Source: an uncultured Bacteroidales bacterium (GTDB lineage Bacteria; Bacteroidota; Bacteroidia; Bacteroidales; Muribaculaceae). Taken from it: DNA of 54,874 nucleotides. The DNA lies in contig CACYRK010000034.1 of NCBI GenBank assembly GCA_902776835.1, positions 1 through 54,874 on the forward strand, written 5' to 3'. Positions 41,383 through 49,799 of the stretch are shown here, piece after piece; within the stretch, counting starts at the first letter, position 1; every line of letters begins with the position of its first letter. The notes below the pieces were generated by a model, which made no database searches, was not told the DNA's origin, and saw nothing but the letters and a program-made list of their open reading frames with translations. Position numbers and translations under genes: made by a program.

Positions 41383-42729
41383 TTAGAGTTGCTTTCTGAA
41401 AATTTGCTTCATCATGGCAGCGTCGAGGGGCTGCATGGTGGGCAGGCTCAGGCTCTTGACCATGTGCAGCGTGCCCTGCTTGTATTTCTGGAAATGGTCG
41501 GTAGCCAAATGCTGCTGATACGCGTCCTGCGAGGCGTAAATCTCGAGGATGCGAATCTGGGTGGGGGCTTCGGCGCTCTGCATGGGGAACAGGCAGATCA
41601 CGCCCGGCTCCCGCTCTACGCTCAGGCGGTCGACCTCGTTGGCATACTCCAGATACTCCTTCAAATACTCGGGGTAGACCTCGATTTCGGCGATGCGCAC
41701 TATCATTGTTGCCGCATCGGGGGTTGCCGCCGTAGGCTTTTCGCCCGCCTGGTGAAACAGCCACTGAGCATTCTTGTGAAGTATCATCTCGCGATAGGGT
41801 GCGAGGTCGGGCTCCGTGGTGAGGTACTGCTGCATCCTTGCGAGGCTCTGCGTGAGCACCTGCGGGGCGACGTAGGGATAGTCCGAGCCGTAGAGCAAAT
41901 GGTCGGGCGTGGTGATGGTGAGCATCATGCGAATGACCTCGGGGCTGTGTGCGCCAGCAAGGTCGTAATACAGCGCTGCCAGGTTTGCCTCCCAGTCGAT
42001 GTCGCCCACCATCTTATTGGCCTGCATGACCGGGGTCAGCGACTGCATGCGAGGCACAGCCAAAGGCAGATAGGCGCCGCAATGTGGCACTACGACCTTA
42101 ACGCCGGGGTAGCGGGCCAGCACGTTGCGGCTGATCATATTAGCCACGGCGCGGGTGGTCTCCGACAGGTATTCCTGCATGGCCAGCGGCGTCTGTGTCA
42201 TCACCTCGCGGTTGACTGGCTCGGGACGGTGGGGATGCAGAATCACCACAGCCCGCCGCTGGGCGAGCACGGCGAACAGCGTGTCGAGTTCGGGTGCGCC
42301 AAGATACTGTCCGGCGACGTTTGTCGCCAGTTTGATGCCGTCGGCACCCAGCGTATCGAGCGCATATTTCACCTCGCGGATAGCCGCATCCACATCGGGC
42401 AGCGGCAGCGCGGCGCAAAACATAAATCGGCCGGGGTGCTCACGCTTGATGCGCGCAGCAGCCTCGTTGGCCTGTCGCACCACGAGGGCCGAGGTGGGCT
42501 GCGGAGCCGCCAAAGTCAGCACCGAGGTCTCAACGCCAGTCTCGTCCATCCATTTCAAATGCGAAGTCACGTCGTATTTTGGCAATGGGAAGCCCTCGTC
42601 CATCAACCGATTCTCGCACTCCAGCGAAGACACAAACTCAGGCGTGATGATGTGACTGTGCACGTCTATCACGTCCTGAGCCCATGCCGTTGCGGCAAAC
42701 ATTGCCGCGAAAAATATAAGCAGTCTCAC
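41383..42729 (-). CDS. Exported amidohydrolase-antibiotic biosynthesis monooxygenase fusion
   Basis: A 448-residue protein with signal peptide MRLLIFFAAMFAATAWAQ. Residues about 20-330 are an amidohydrolase_2 (ACMSD-like) domain: DVIDVHSHIITPEFVS, VILHPHRPEP, VVPHCGAYLP and LLYGSDYPYVAP supply the metal-binding His/Asp set. Residues about 350-440 are an ABM ferredoxin-like domain (VRIAEIEVYPEYLKEYLEYA, RILEIYASQDAYQQHLATDH), a fold of quinol monooxygenases. The combination and its export are unusual. It is the last gene of redox operon 1, four bases after the aldo/keto reductase. Confidence 0.88.
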   Translation of the reverse strand: MRLLIFFAAMFAATAWAQDVIDVHSHIITPEFVSSLECENRLMDEGFPLPKYDVTSHLKWMDETGVETSVLTLAAPQPTSALVVRQANEAAARIKREHPGRFMFCAALPLPDVDAAIREVKYALDTLGADGIKLATNVAGQYLGAPELDTLFAVLAQRRAVVILHPHRPEPVNREVMTQTPLAMQEYLSETTRAVANMISRNVLARYPGVKVVVPHCGAYLPLAVPRMQSLTPVMQANKMVGDIDWEANLAALYYDLAGAHSPEVIRMMLTITTPDHLLYGSDYPYVAPQVLTQSLARMQQYLTTEPDLAPYREMILHKNAQWLFHQAGEKPTAATPDAATMIVRIAEIEVYPEYLKEYLEYANEVDRLSVEREPGVICLFPMQSAEAPTQIRILEIYASQDAYQQHLATDHFQKYKQGTLHMVKSLSLPTMQPLDAAMMKQIFRKQL

Positions 42730-42732
42730 TGT

Positions 42733-43767
42733 TTACTTATTTTTGCTTGCCGTGACCCACACAGGGTCCTCGCTCATTGTGGGCTTGTTCACCGCCATCA
42801 CGCCCGATAAGTTGTGGGGCACATAAGGCTCCTCAAGATAGCGGATATCATCGGCCGTCAACTGGACGTCGAACGCCTTCACGGCACCCTCGATATGGTG
42901 CAGTTTTGTGGCGCCCACGATTGGCGACTCGACCTTTGTCAGCAGCCAAGCGAGTGCAATTTGCGTCATCTCCACGCCATAACGGTCGGCCAACTCGACG
43001 ACGCGCTCCACGATGCGGTTGTCCTGCTCGGCCGTGGCATCGTATTTAAAGTGCATAAACGAGTCGCGGGCCTGTCGTAGCGAGGTCTCGCCGGGGCGTT
43101 TTGCCAACTTGCCCGAAGCCAGCGCGCTATACGGTGTCTGTGCGATGTTGTCCTCGCGGCATAGCGGCTGCATCTCGCGCTCTTCCTCGCGCATAATCAG
43201 GTTGTAGTGGTTCTGCACGCTCACAAACTTTGCCCAGCCACGCTTCTCGGCCAAGGCGTTCATCTTTGCCAACTGGTAAGCGTAGGCATTGGCGATGCCG
43301 ATGTAGCGCGCCTTGCCTGAGCGCACAGCCTCGTTCATGCCAGCCAGAATCTCCTCGGCGGGCGTCTTGTAGTCCCAGATGTGGTAGATGTAGAGGTCGA
43401 CATAGTCCATGCCGAGGTTCCGCAGGCTGGTGTCTATGCAGTTGAGCACATGCTGGCGGCCATCGATGCCACGGGCGATTTCCTCGTCGGTGCGCGGCAG
43501 AAATTTTGTGGCGACGACCACCTGGCTGCGCATCGACATGTCGCGCAGGGCACGCCCGACGTACTGCTCCGATGTGCCCAGTTGATAGGCAATGGCCGTA
43601 TCGAAGAAGTTCACGCCGAGGTCGAGCGAACGACGGATAATCTCACGCGTAGGTTCCTCGCCCACAGTCCACGAGTGCTGTCCGATGGTGGGGTCGCCGA
43701 AGCCCATGCAGCCCAAACAGATGCGCGACACGCGCAGTTCCGAGTTACCGAGAAGAACGTATTCCAT
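42733..43767 (-). CDS. Aldo/keto reductase
   Basis: A 344-residue NADPH-dependent carbonyl reductase of the YhdN/Tas-like branch. The catalytic tetrad is visible: Asp and Tyr in NFFDTAIAYQLGTSE, Lys in VVVATKFLP, His in DLYIYHIWDY. SPIVGATKLHHIEGAV is the NADP-binding end. The ATG at 43767 shares one base with the preceding stop (TGATG), so a GTG at 43770 is rejected. No signal peptide, so cytoplasmic. Substrate is unknown. Confidence 0.92.
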   Translation of the reverse strand: MEYVLLGNSELRVSRICLGCMGFGDPTIGQHSWTVGEEPTREIIRRSLDLGVNFFDTAIAYQLGTSEQYVGRALRDMSMRSQVVVATKFLPRTDEEIARGIDGRQHVLNCIDTSLRNLGMDYVDLYIYHIWDYKTPAEEILAGMNEAVRSGKARYIGIANAYAYQLAKMNALAEKRGWAKFVSVQNHYNLIMREEEREMQPLCREDNIAQTPYSALASGKLAKRPGETSLRQARDSFMHFKYDATAEQDNRIVERVVELADRYGVEMTQIALAWLLTKVESPIVGATKLHHIEGAVKAFDVQLTADDIRYLEEPYVPHNLSGVMAVNKPTMSEDPVWVTASKNK

Positions 43768-44867
43768 CACTTCAACTTATTATACCATTCATCCGACACT
43801 GGCTCGAGCCACTCGTTGGAGGCTCCGGCCTGCACATCCTTGTTGTAGGTAAGATGCTGGAACCAAGAGTCTTTGGCGGCGCCATGCCAATGCTTGGCCT
43901 CGGCGGGGATGGCAATCACGGTGCCGGGGGTCATCTCCACGGCCTCTTTGCCCCACTCCTGGTACCATCCGCGACCACCGACGCACACCAGCACTTGCAC
44001 TGCACCGTGGTGCACGTGCCAGTTGTTGCGGCAACGCGGCTCGAAGGTGACGTTAAACAGGCCCTTCTCCATCTCAGCCAGATAACTGTTGCCGATGAAG
44101 AACTCGCCGTAAGGATTAATCTCGCCCTTGGGCCAAACGGTGAAATCCACCGTCTGCACGGGGCTATACTCCTCGCCGAAGACGGCGGCCAGCGCACCAC
44201 GCAGTCTCTCGGCCTCGGCAGCACCCACCTTGCTGTCGAGCAACGCGGGCATCGCCTTAAGCACCTCGTCGGTCACGCCCATGTTTCTTGAGCCCGCCAC
44301 ATGTGCCTGCAGTTGCGGCTCGCAGCCGGGCAATGCCGAGATGGCCGACACGGTGACGATTTCGCGCTCGGCAAATGTGAGGTTGTTTCGCGCGAAGATG
44401 TCGCCAAAGAGGTGGGCCTTGAGGTAGTAGTCGGTCTGTGGGGCAAAGCCGTAAGTGAACGGCTGTCCGCCCACGAGTTGCGTCTGCACCTCGGTGCCCT
44501 GCTTCAGCGCGTCGTAGTCGTCGGGCAGGGGGTCGGCCTCGCGGCCCTCTTCCACGGCAAGGCCGGCGGCGGCGCGCTCCTTGATGACTTGCTGCAGCGC
44601 GCCAAGCGCATTCAGCGAGCGAGGGAAGCCCGTGTAAGCATAGAGTTGCGACAGCGCCTCCTTGGCCTCGCTCACGGTGAGACCCTGCTCAAAACCCTCG
44701 TTCAGGGCCACCTTAAGTTCCTCGATGTTTCCTTTCGCCTCATTGGCTGCTATTGCCATGAGTGCCTGTTGTTTCGGTGTGAGTATCATATTGTCCTGTG
44801 CAAATATTGTGGTGGACGCCATCAGCAGCATGGCCGCAAGCATCCAGCGATAAACGTTTGTTTTCAT
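43767..44867 (-). CDS. Exported carboxymuconolactone decarboxylase-cupin fusion
   Basis: A 366-residue protein. The ATG at 44867 gives a signal peptide (MLAAMLLMASTTIFAQ). Residues about 30-235 contain two CMD/AhpD-like segments (LTVSEAKEALSQLYAYTGFP, LTFAEREIVTVSAISALPGC). Residues about 255-350 are a cupin (CRNNWHVHHGAVQVLVCVGG, MTPGTVIAIPAEAKHWHGAA) with metal-ligand His and Glu-type positions. CMD-cupin fusions are known in anaerobes, usually cytoplasmic, so export is notable. The CMD Cys is present once (PGC) but the AhpD CxxC pair is absent. Confidence 0.88.
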   Translation of the reverse strand: MKTNVYRWMLAAMLLMASTTIFAQDNMILTPKQQALMAIAANEAKGNIEELKVALNEGFEQGLTVSEAKEALSQLYAYTGFPRSLNALGALQQVIKERAAAGLAVEEGREADPLPDDYDALKQGTEVQTQLVGGQPFTYGFAPQTDYYLKAHLFGDIFARNNLTFAEREIVTVSAISALPGCEPQLQAHVAGSRNMGVTDEVLKAMPALLDSKVGAAEAERLRGALAAVFGEEYSPVQTVDFTVWPKGEINPYGEFFIGNSYLAEMEKGLFNVTFEPRCRNNWHVHHGAVQVLVCVGGRGWYQEWGKEAVEMTPGTVIAIPAEAKHWHGAAKDSWFQHLTYNKDVQAGASNEWLEPVSDEWYNKLK

Positions 44868-44880
44868 TGTATTATTGGTG

Positions 44881-45417
44881 TTACACCTGTTTGCCCATTT
44901 CGTAGGCTTGCTGCAACTTGGGGTTGTCGGCAATGTCGCGGGGGCCGTTTACCCCGCCACAGAACAGATGGCCCTTCAGGCTGCACTTGCCATAGCAGTC
45001 GATCCAGCCCTGCAAGCCGCTCTCGGCACGCGCGGGGGTCGCATCCTCGGCCTCGGCAGCCGTGGTCAGCAGATAGATGTCGCGGAAATGGTAATCCTTT
45101 GGATACATGGCGTTCATGCGGTCGATGAGCGTCTTCATCTGGCCCGACATCTCGTAGTAATAAATCGGCGTTGCCCAGCACACCACATCGGCGTTGAGGA
45201 CGCTGTCCATAATCGCCGGCACGTCGTCCTTGAAGACGCAGGCGCCAGTCCGTTGGCACGAAAGGCATCCGATGCAGAACTTGATGTCCTTGCCTCGCAA
45301 CGTGATGAGTTCCACTTGATGGCCAGCGGCTTCGGCGCCTTTGGCAAACTGCTCGGCCATGGCCTGGCTGTTGGAACCTGGGCGCAGGCTCGTAGAAATT
45401 ACTTTTACTTTTTTCAT
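44881..45417 (-). CDS. Flavodoxin family NAD(P)H-dependent oxidoreductase
   Basis: A 178-residue flavodoxin-fold protein. STSLRPGSNSQAMAEQFAKG is the FMN phosphate loop, CIGCLSCQRTGACVFKDDVP a Cys-rich insertion, and CWATPIYYYEMSGQMKTLID the isoalloxazine contact. The Cys motif marks iron-sulfur-flavoprotein-like reductases, where it may bind a cluster or be structural. No signal peptide. It lies between the hydrolase and CMD-cupin genes of redox operon 1 with gaps of 11-13 bases. Confidence 0.9.
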   Translation of the reverse strand: MKKVKVISTSLRPGSNSQAMAEQFAKGAEAAGHQVELITLRGKDIKFCIGCLSCQRTGACVFKDDVPAIMDSVLNADVVCWATPIYYYEMSGQMKTLIDRMNAMYPKDYHFRDIYLLTTAAEAEDATPARAESGLQGWIDCYGKCSLKGHLFCGGVNGPRDIADNPKLQQAYEMGKQV

Positions 45418-45428
45418 AATGTCGTGCT

Positions 45429-46559
45429 TTACTTCAAGTTATTTTTGAAAAATTCGGCCAACTCATCCCAGGGGATAAGGTTCTTGGGCTGCCCTTTACC
45501 CGCGGGCTCGGTAAAACCGCCGTCGTAGAGGTCGCAATGCGAAGCCCCGGGGATGATGAGCAGTTTCTTGTTCTCGGGCACCGGATTGGGCTTCCCGACG
45601 ACGTTGTAGCCCTCGGCCTTGCCCTCGACCATGTAGTTATATGCCGCCTCGCCAAAGTAGCGCGAATGGGCCTTCTCGCCGTGCATCACCATGACGGCCG
45701 AGCGAATCTCGTTGATGTAGTAGAGGAAGCGGCTGTTGGCATAAGCCTGGGTGCCGACGACACGCCAGCCGTCGTTGGAGTTGCCGCTGCGCGCGTGATA
45801 GCCTCGCTCGGTTTTGTAGTAGTCGTGGTAGTCCTTCACAAACTGTGGTGCATCATCGGGCAGAGGGTCGACGACACCGCCAGCCATCGCCAAGGGGTCG
45901 GCGACACGCTGTTTGGCGAGTGCCTCGCGTGCGGCATGGCGCGACTCCTCCTTGTCGTCGCTGTCGAAGTAGCCGTTGCCGCTCACGCGCGTCATGTCGT
46001 ACATCGTGCTGGCCACAGTGGCCTTGATGCGAACGTCGGCGGCGGCAGCGTTAAGGGCGATGCCGCCCCAGCCGCAGATGCCGATGATGCCAATCTTCTC
46101 GGCATCGACATTGTCCTGCTTCGAGAGGAAATCGACAGCGGCCATAAAGTCCTCGGTGTTGATGTCGGGCGATGCCGTGCGACGCGGCTCACCACTGCTC
46201 TCGCCAGTGTACGAGGGGTCGAAGGCCAGCGCCACAAAGCCGCGCTCGGCCATGCGCATGGCATATAATCCGCTCGACTGCTCTTTTGTGGCGCCAAAAG
46301 GACCCGAGACGGCGATGGCCGCCAACTTGCCCTGGGCGTCCTTCGGCGTATACAAATCGGCCGCCAAAGTCAGCCCGTATTGCGTTTCAAACGTCACCTT
46401 GCGATGGTTCACTTTCTCGCTCAGGGTGAACACCTTGTCCCACTCCTGAGTCAACGTCAGCGTTGTCTTCATATCTTCTTCTTTTTCAACTTGTTGATTT
46501 CCTGTGCAGCCTGCGAGAATCACACTCAACAATGCTGCAACCAATACTATTTGTTTCAT
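45429..46559 (-). CDS. Alpha/beta hydrolase lipoprotein with Cys nucleophile (dienelactone hydrolase-like)
   Basis: A 376-residue protein with lipobox (VILAGC), so probably membrane-anchored in the envelope. The alpha/beta-hydrolase core has an oxyanion-side block (AIAVSGPFGATKEQSSG), nucleophile elbow IGIIGICGWGGIALNAAAAD and a catalytic His near PGASHCDLYD. The nucleophile position is Cys, as in dienelactone hydrolase, not the Ser of esterases. A long insertion (about residues 205-280) covers the active site. The substrate is unknown. Confidence 0.85.
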   Translation of the reverse strand: MKQIVLVAALLSVILAGCTGNQQVEKEEDMKTTLTLTQEWDKVFTLSEKVNHRKVTFETQYGLTLAADLYTPKDAQGKLAAIAVSGPFGATKEQSSGLYAMRMAERGFVALAFDPSYTGESSGEPRRTASPDINTEDFMAAVDFLSKQDNVDAEKIGIIGICGWGGIALNAAAADVRIKATVASTMYDMTRVSGNGYFDSDDKEESRHAAREALAKQRVADPLAMAGGVVDPLPDDAPQFVKDYHDYYKTERGYHARSGNSNDGWRVVGTQAYANSRFLYYINEIRSAVMVMHGEKAHSRYFGEAAYNYMVEGKAEGYNVVGKPNPVPENKKLLIIPGASHCDLYDGGFTEPAGKGQPKNLIPWDELAEFFKNNLK

Positions 46560-46573
46560 AACTCTAAAAGGTT

Positions 46574-47740
46574 TTACAGACTGTCGTTCAACACCTTAAC
46601 CACCTCGTCGCGATTCAGGATGTAGTAGCCGCCTTGGCAAATGGGGCAAGCATCGGCCATGCCTTCGATTTGCTCAGGCTTAGCGCCACAGTCGGTGATG
46701 TTCATGGCCAGGCCCAACTCGCGCATCCATTGCTCCATAGTCTCCAGGCCTTCCAGAGCCACTTGCTTGTCGTCCTTGCCGTTAGCATCCACGCCCCACA
46801 CATTCATGGCCAGGCGTTTGAACTTCATCACAGCGTCGGCCGAGTTGTTGATGAGCAGGCGGTAATAAGCGCCGCTGACTGCTGCGAGTGTGTGGCCGTG
46901 GGTGGCGTCGGTGAAGGCTGCGACGGCCTGTCCGAGCATGTGCACCATCCAGTCGGTGGCTTTGCCGCGGTCGATGAGGGTGTTGAGTGCCCAGGTTGCC
47001 GTCCACATGATGTTAGAGCGGGCCTCGTAATCCTCGGCGTTCACCAGTGCCTTGCGCGAACTCACGATGAGCGAGCGCATCAGTCCCTCGGCGATATAGT
47101 CGCTGGTATTGTCGTCGGTACCCGAGAGGTACTGCTCCAGAATGTGGCTCATAATGTCGTAGATGCCGGCCACCATCTGATACTTGGGCACCGTGAACGT
47201 GAAGCGCGGGTTGAGGATGGCAAAGTCGGGATTGCGGAAGTTGTAGAACAGTTTGCGGTTCTCGGTGTGGCTAGAGACTACCGAGCAACTGTCCATCTCC
47301 GAGCCGGTGCCAGCCATGGTGAGCACGCAGCCCACGGGAATCCAGCGGCACGTCATGGGCTGCCAGTTCTTGAAGTAGTACTCCCAGGGGTCGCCGTCGT
47401 ACCAGGCGCTGCCGGCCACGGCCTTGCAATAGTCGATGGTCGAGCCGCCACCCACGCCCAGGATGAAGTCAACCTCCTCCTTGCGTGCCAGGTGGGCGCC
47501 CTCGAGCACCTTTTCGATTGTGGGATTGGGCATTACGCCAGGCATCTCCACAACCTCGCAACCAGCCTTTTTCAGTTCGGCCATCACCTGGTCGTAGATG
47601 CCGGTGCGCTTAATGCTGCCACCGCCGTAGCACAGCATCACACGCGAGCCGTAATTTTTCAGTTCTTCACTCAGTTTACTCAATGCATCCTCACCAAAGT
47701 GCAACTTCGTGGGATTGTGGAATGTAAAATTGCCTAACAT
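46574..47740 (-). CDS. Iron-containing alcohol dehydrogenase (YqhD/BDH-like), module 1
   Basis: A 388-residue NAD(P)H-dependent alcohol/aldehyde oxidoreductase. The coenzyme-binding GGGSIKRTG and FILGVGGGSTIDYCKAVA, and metal-site His residues in DIMSHILEQYL, HMLGQAVAAF and DATHGHTLAA are all present. Length is usual. It is the first gene of redox operon 1, transcribed away from the AraC gene at 47939, with a -7 element at 47772-47779. It probably reduces aldehydes. Confidence 0.94.
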   Translation of the reverse strand: MLGNFTFHNPTKLHFGEDALSKLSEELKNYGSRVMLCYGGGSIKRTGIYDQVMAELKKAGCEVVEMPGVMPNPTIEKVLEGAHLARKEEVDFILGVGGGSTIDYCKAVAGSAWYDGDPWEYYFKNWQPMTCRWIPVGCVLTMAGTGSEMDSCSVVSSHTENRKLFYNFRNPDFAILNPRFTFTVPKYQMVAGIYDIMSHILEQYLSGTDDNTSDYIAEGLMRSLIVSSRKALVNAEDYEARSNIMWTATWALNTLIDRGKATDWMVHMLGQAVAAFTDATHGHTLAAVSGAYYRLLINNSADAVMKFKRLAMNVWGVDANGKDDKQVALEGLETMEQWMRELGLAMNITDCGAKPEQIEGMADACPICQGGYYILNRDEVVKVLNDSL

Positions 47741-47771
47741 AATTATTTATCGTTTTAAAGTTTTCTGGATG

Positions 47772-47779
47772 CAAAATTA
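47772..47779 (-). promoter_or_regulatory. -7 element of redox operon 1
   Basis: TAATTTTG on the minus strand, 31 bases before the iron-alcohol dehydrogenase start. The absence of a clear -33 element fits activator dependence. Confidence 0.55.
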
Positions 47780-47898
47780 CACTCAATAATCAAGGATGGC
47801 ATTACACATATTGGCTGGATATATACCAATTTTGCAGAAAATGATATTTTTAGCATTAATGTAATACCATTTTTGGCTTATTTTGGCCAAAAATTGGG

Positions 47899-47906
47899 TA
47901 TCTTTG
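47899..47906 (+). promoter_or_regulatory. -7 element of the first AraC gene
   Basis: TATCTTTG, 32 bases before the start at 47939. The 119 bases between the two divergent -7 elements are AT-rich and could hold the regulator's binding sites. Confidence 0.65.
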
Positions 47907-47938
47907 TAGTGTCGTTTCACCACAAAAATGCCGCAGAA

Positions 47939-48832
47939 ATGAAAAAGATTTTGAAAGTTGACAATCCTAACGACTATGCACAGTTTGTGGATGCCCCAGT
48001 GCTGCATCCGCTGTTGAGCATCATCCACTACGATGAGTTGCAGCCATTCCGCCACAGCCTGAACAACTATGGCGTGTACGGGCTCTTCATCCAGCGCCAG
48101 TTTCCAAACACCCTATCTTACGGCATGAAAACTTTGCAGGTGAGCGACGCGTCGATTATCGCTGTTGAGCCTGGGCAAATTGGCGGCTTGGAAGACAATG
48201 GCGAGCGCATCTCGCTGAGCGGATGGGTAGTCATGTGGTCGCCCGAACTGCTGCACGGCTCGGAATTAGAACAGACCATCGACCACTACCAGTTTTTCTC
48301 GTATTTCTTTGCCAGTTCGCTGCTCATGGAGCCTGATGAATGGCTCAGCATAACGCAGTTGGTCACCCAGATGCGGCAAGAGGCAGTCAGCAACGACGAC
48401 TCACCCGCGCTGCGACGCATCCTGCTGGCCTATCTGCACCTGCTGCTGGAATACTGCAACCGCATCTACCAACGCCAAATCTTGGAGGAGGATACGGGCA
48501 GCGACGACCTGCTGAAGCGATTTCGCGACCTGCTGCAGCGATACTTTCGCGAGAACCGGCAACTGACGCTCGGCCTGCCCACCGTCGCATATTGTGCCTC
48601 GGAGTTAGCCTACTCGCCGAGTTACTTTGGCGACATCGTACATAAGGCCACCGGAGGCACGGCCATCGGCTACATCCACAACTATGTGATTAACCAGTCG
48701 AAGAGCCTGCTGATGAAAGGTCACAACATCAGCGAGACCTCGCGGCTGCTCGGCTTTGATTTCCCGCACCACTTCACGCGCCTATTCAAAAAGACAACCG
48801 GCATCACGCCCAGCGAATTCCTCGGGAAATAA
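47939..48832 (+). CDS. AraC-family transcriptional regulator, module 1
   Basis: A 297-residue regulator. The ATG at 47939 (MKKILKVDNPNDYAQFV) is chosen because the -7 element lies within the longer upstream frame. The N-terminal 190 residues are the effector region typical of Bacteroidota AraC proteins with a HPLLSIIHYDEL cupin-like start. The C-terminal HTH pair is TVAYCASELAYSPSYFGDIV and NISETSRLLGFDFPHHFTRL, ending TTGITPSEFLGK. It is divergent from redox operon 1 and probably activates it. Confidence 0.93.
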   Translation: MKKILKVDNPNDYAQFVDAPVLHPLLSIIHYDELQPFRHSLNNYGVYGLFIQRQFPNTLSYGMKTLQVSDASIIAVEPGQIGGLEDNGERISLSGWVVMWSPELLHGSELEQTIDHYQFFSYFFASSLLMEPDEWLSITQLVTQMRQEAVSNDDSPALRRILLAYLHLLLEYCNRIYQRQILEEDTGSDDLLKRFRDLLQRYFRENRQLTLGLPTVAYCASELAYSPSYFGDIVHKATGGTAIGYIHNYVINQSKSLLMKGHNISETSRLLGFDFPHHFTRLFKKTTGITPSEFLGK

Positions 48833-48856
48833 TTCTCACCAACATCGATACAAAAG

Positions 48857-48892
48857 TCGATTACTCGAACATTCAATCATTCGAGTAATCGA
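48857..48892. terminator. Hairpin between convergent genes
   Basis: Perfect 12-bp arms TCGATTACTCGA / TCGAGTAATCGA with a 12-base loop, between the first AraC gene (plus) and the aldo/keto reductase gene (minus). A bidirectional terminator is likely. Confidence 0.6.
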
Positions 48893-48939
48893 ACATTATA
48901 TTATTCACATAGGCCCAGGCTCCTGAGCGTTCAGCAATC

Positions 48940-49785
48940 TTAACCGTAGTTTTCAATTAGGTACTTTACAAACTGCGGGTCGCCGAAGTTGATGGTGCCG
49001 GTGTCGTGCTGGTTCATAGTTGCAATCTGCGCCATCTCGTCGGCCGTCAGCGTGAAGTCGAAGATATCAGCATTCTGGGCCATGCGCTCCTTGTGGCTCG
49101 ACTTGGGAATGGCCACGATGCCGCGCTGGGTAAGCCAGCGAAGCGCCACTTGTGCGGCACTCTTGCCGTACTTCGCGCCGATGGCAGCCAACGCCTCGCT
49201 CTTCACCACGCCGTCGACGCCCTGTCCGCCGAGCGGGCCCCATGCCATCATCTTTGTGCCAAACTCGGCATGAATCGCCTCGATGCCCGTCTGCTGGATG
49301 AGCGTGTTGCACTGCAGTTGGTTCACCATGGGCTTCAATTCCACATAATGTGCGAAGTCGAAGAAGCGGCCCGCTTGGAAGTTGCTCACGCCGATGGCGC
49401 GCACCTTACCGTCGCGATAAGCCTTCTCCATGGCCCGCCAGGTGCCGAACACGTCGCCGTAGGCCTGGTGGATAAGCAGCAGGTCGATATACTCTGTCTG
49501 CAAGCGGCGCAGACTCTCGTCGATGCTCTTGGCGGCCTTTTCCTCGCCTGCATTAGAAATCCACACCTTCGTCACGAGGAACAGATCCTCGCGCTTGATG
49601 CCGCTCTTGCGCCACGCATTGCCCACGCCTTCCTCGTTCTGGTAGGCCTGCGCGGTGTCAATCAACCGGTAGCCCACGCTCAGCGCGTCGCTCACACAGC
49701 GCTCACACTCGTCGGGGCTCACAAGAAACACGCCATAGCCCAGTGCGGGCATCTCAACTCCGTTATATAACTTGATGTACTCCAT
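48940..49785 (-). CDS. Aldo/keto reductase (2,5-diketo-gluconate reductase-like)
   Basis: A 281-residue NADPH-dependent reductase of the short AKR5-like branch. YRLIDTAQAYQNEEGVGNAW holds Asp and Tyr, FLVTKVWI the Lys, and IDLLLIHQAYGD the His of the tetrad. RGIVAIPKSSHKERMAQN is the cofactor-binding C-terminal block. Last gene of redox operon 2. It is only distantly like the reductase at 42733, so the two are not recent duplicates. Confidence 0.93.
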   Translation of the reverse strand: MEYIKLYNGVEMPALGYGVFLVSPDECERCVSDALSVGYRLIDTAQAYQNEEGVGNAWRKSGIKREDLFLVTKVWISNAGEEKAAKSIDESLRRLQTEYIDLLLIHQAYGDVFGTWRAMEKAYRDGKVRAIGVSNFQAGRFFDFAHYVELKPMVNQLQCNTLIQQTGIEAIHAEFGTKMMAWGPLGGQGVDGVVKSEALAAIGAKYGKSAAQVALRWLTQRGIVAIPKSSHKERMAQNADIFDFTLTADEMAQIATMNQHDTGTINFGDPQFVKYLIENYG

Positions 49786-49799
49786 ATTTTCAGTATATA

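Noticed and set aside
41377..42810. 477-codon plus-strand frame antisense to the amidohydrolase-ABM gene
   Set aside because: The minus-strand product has a signal peptide and two recognisable domains, and the plus-strand product has none.
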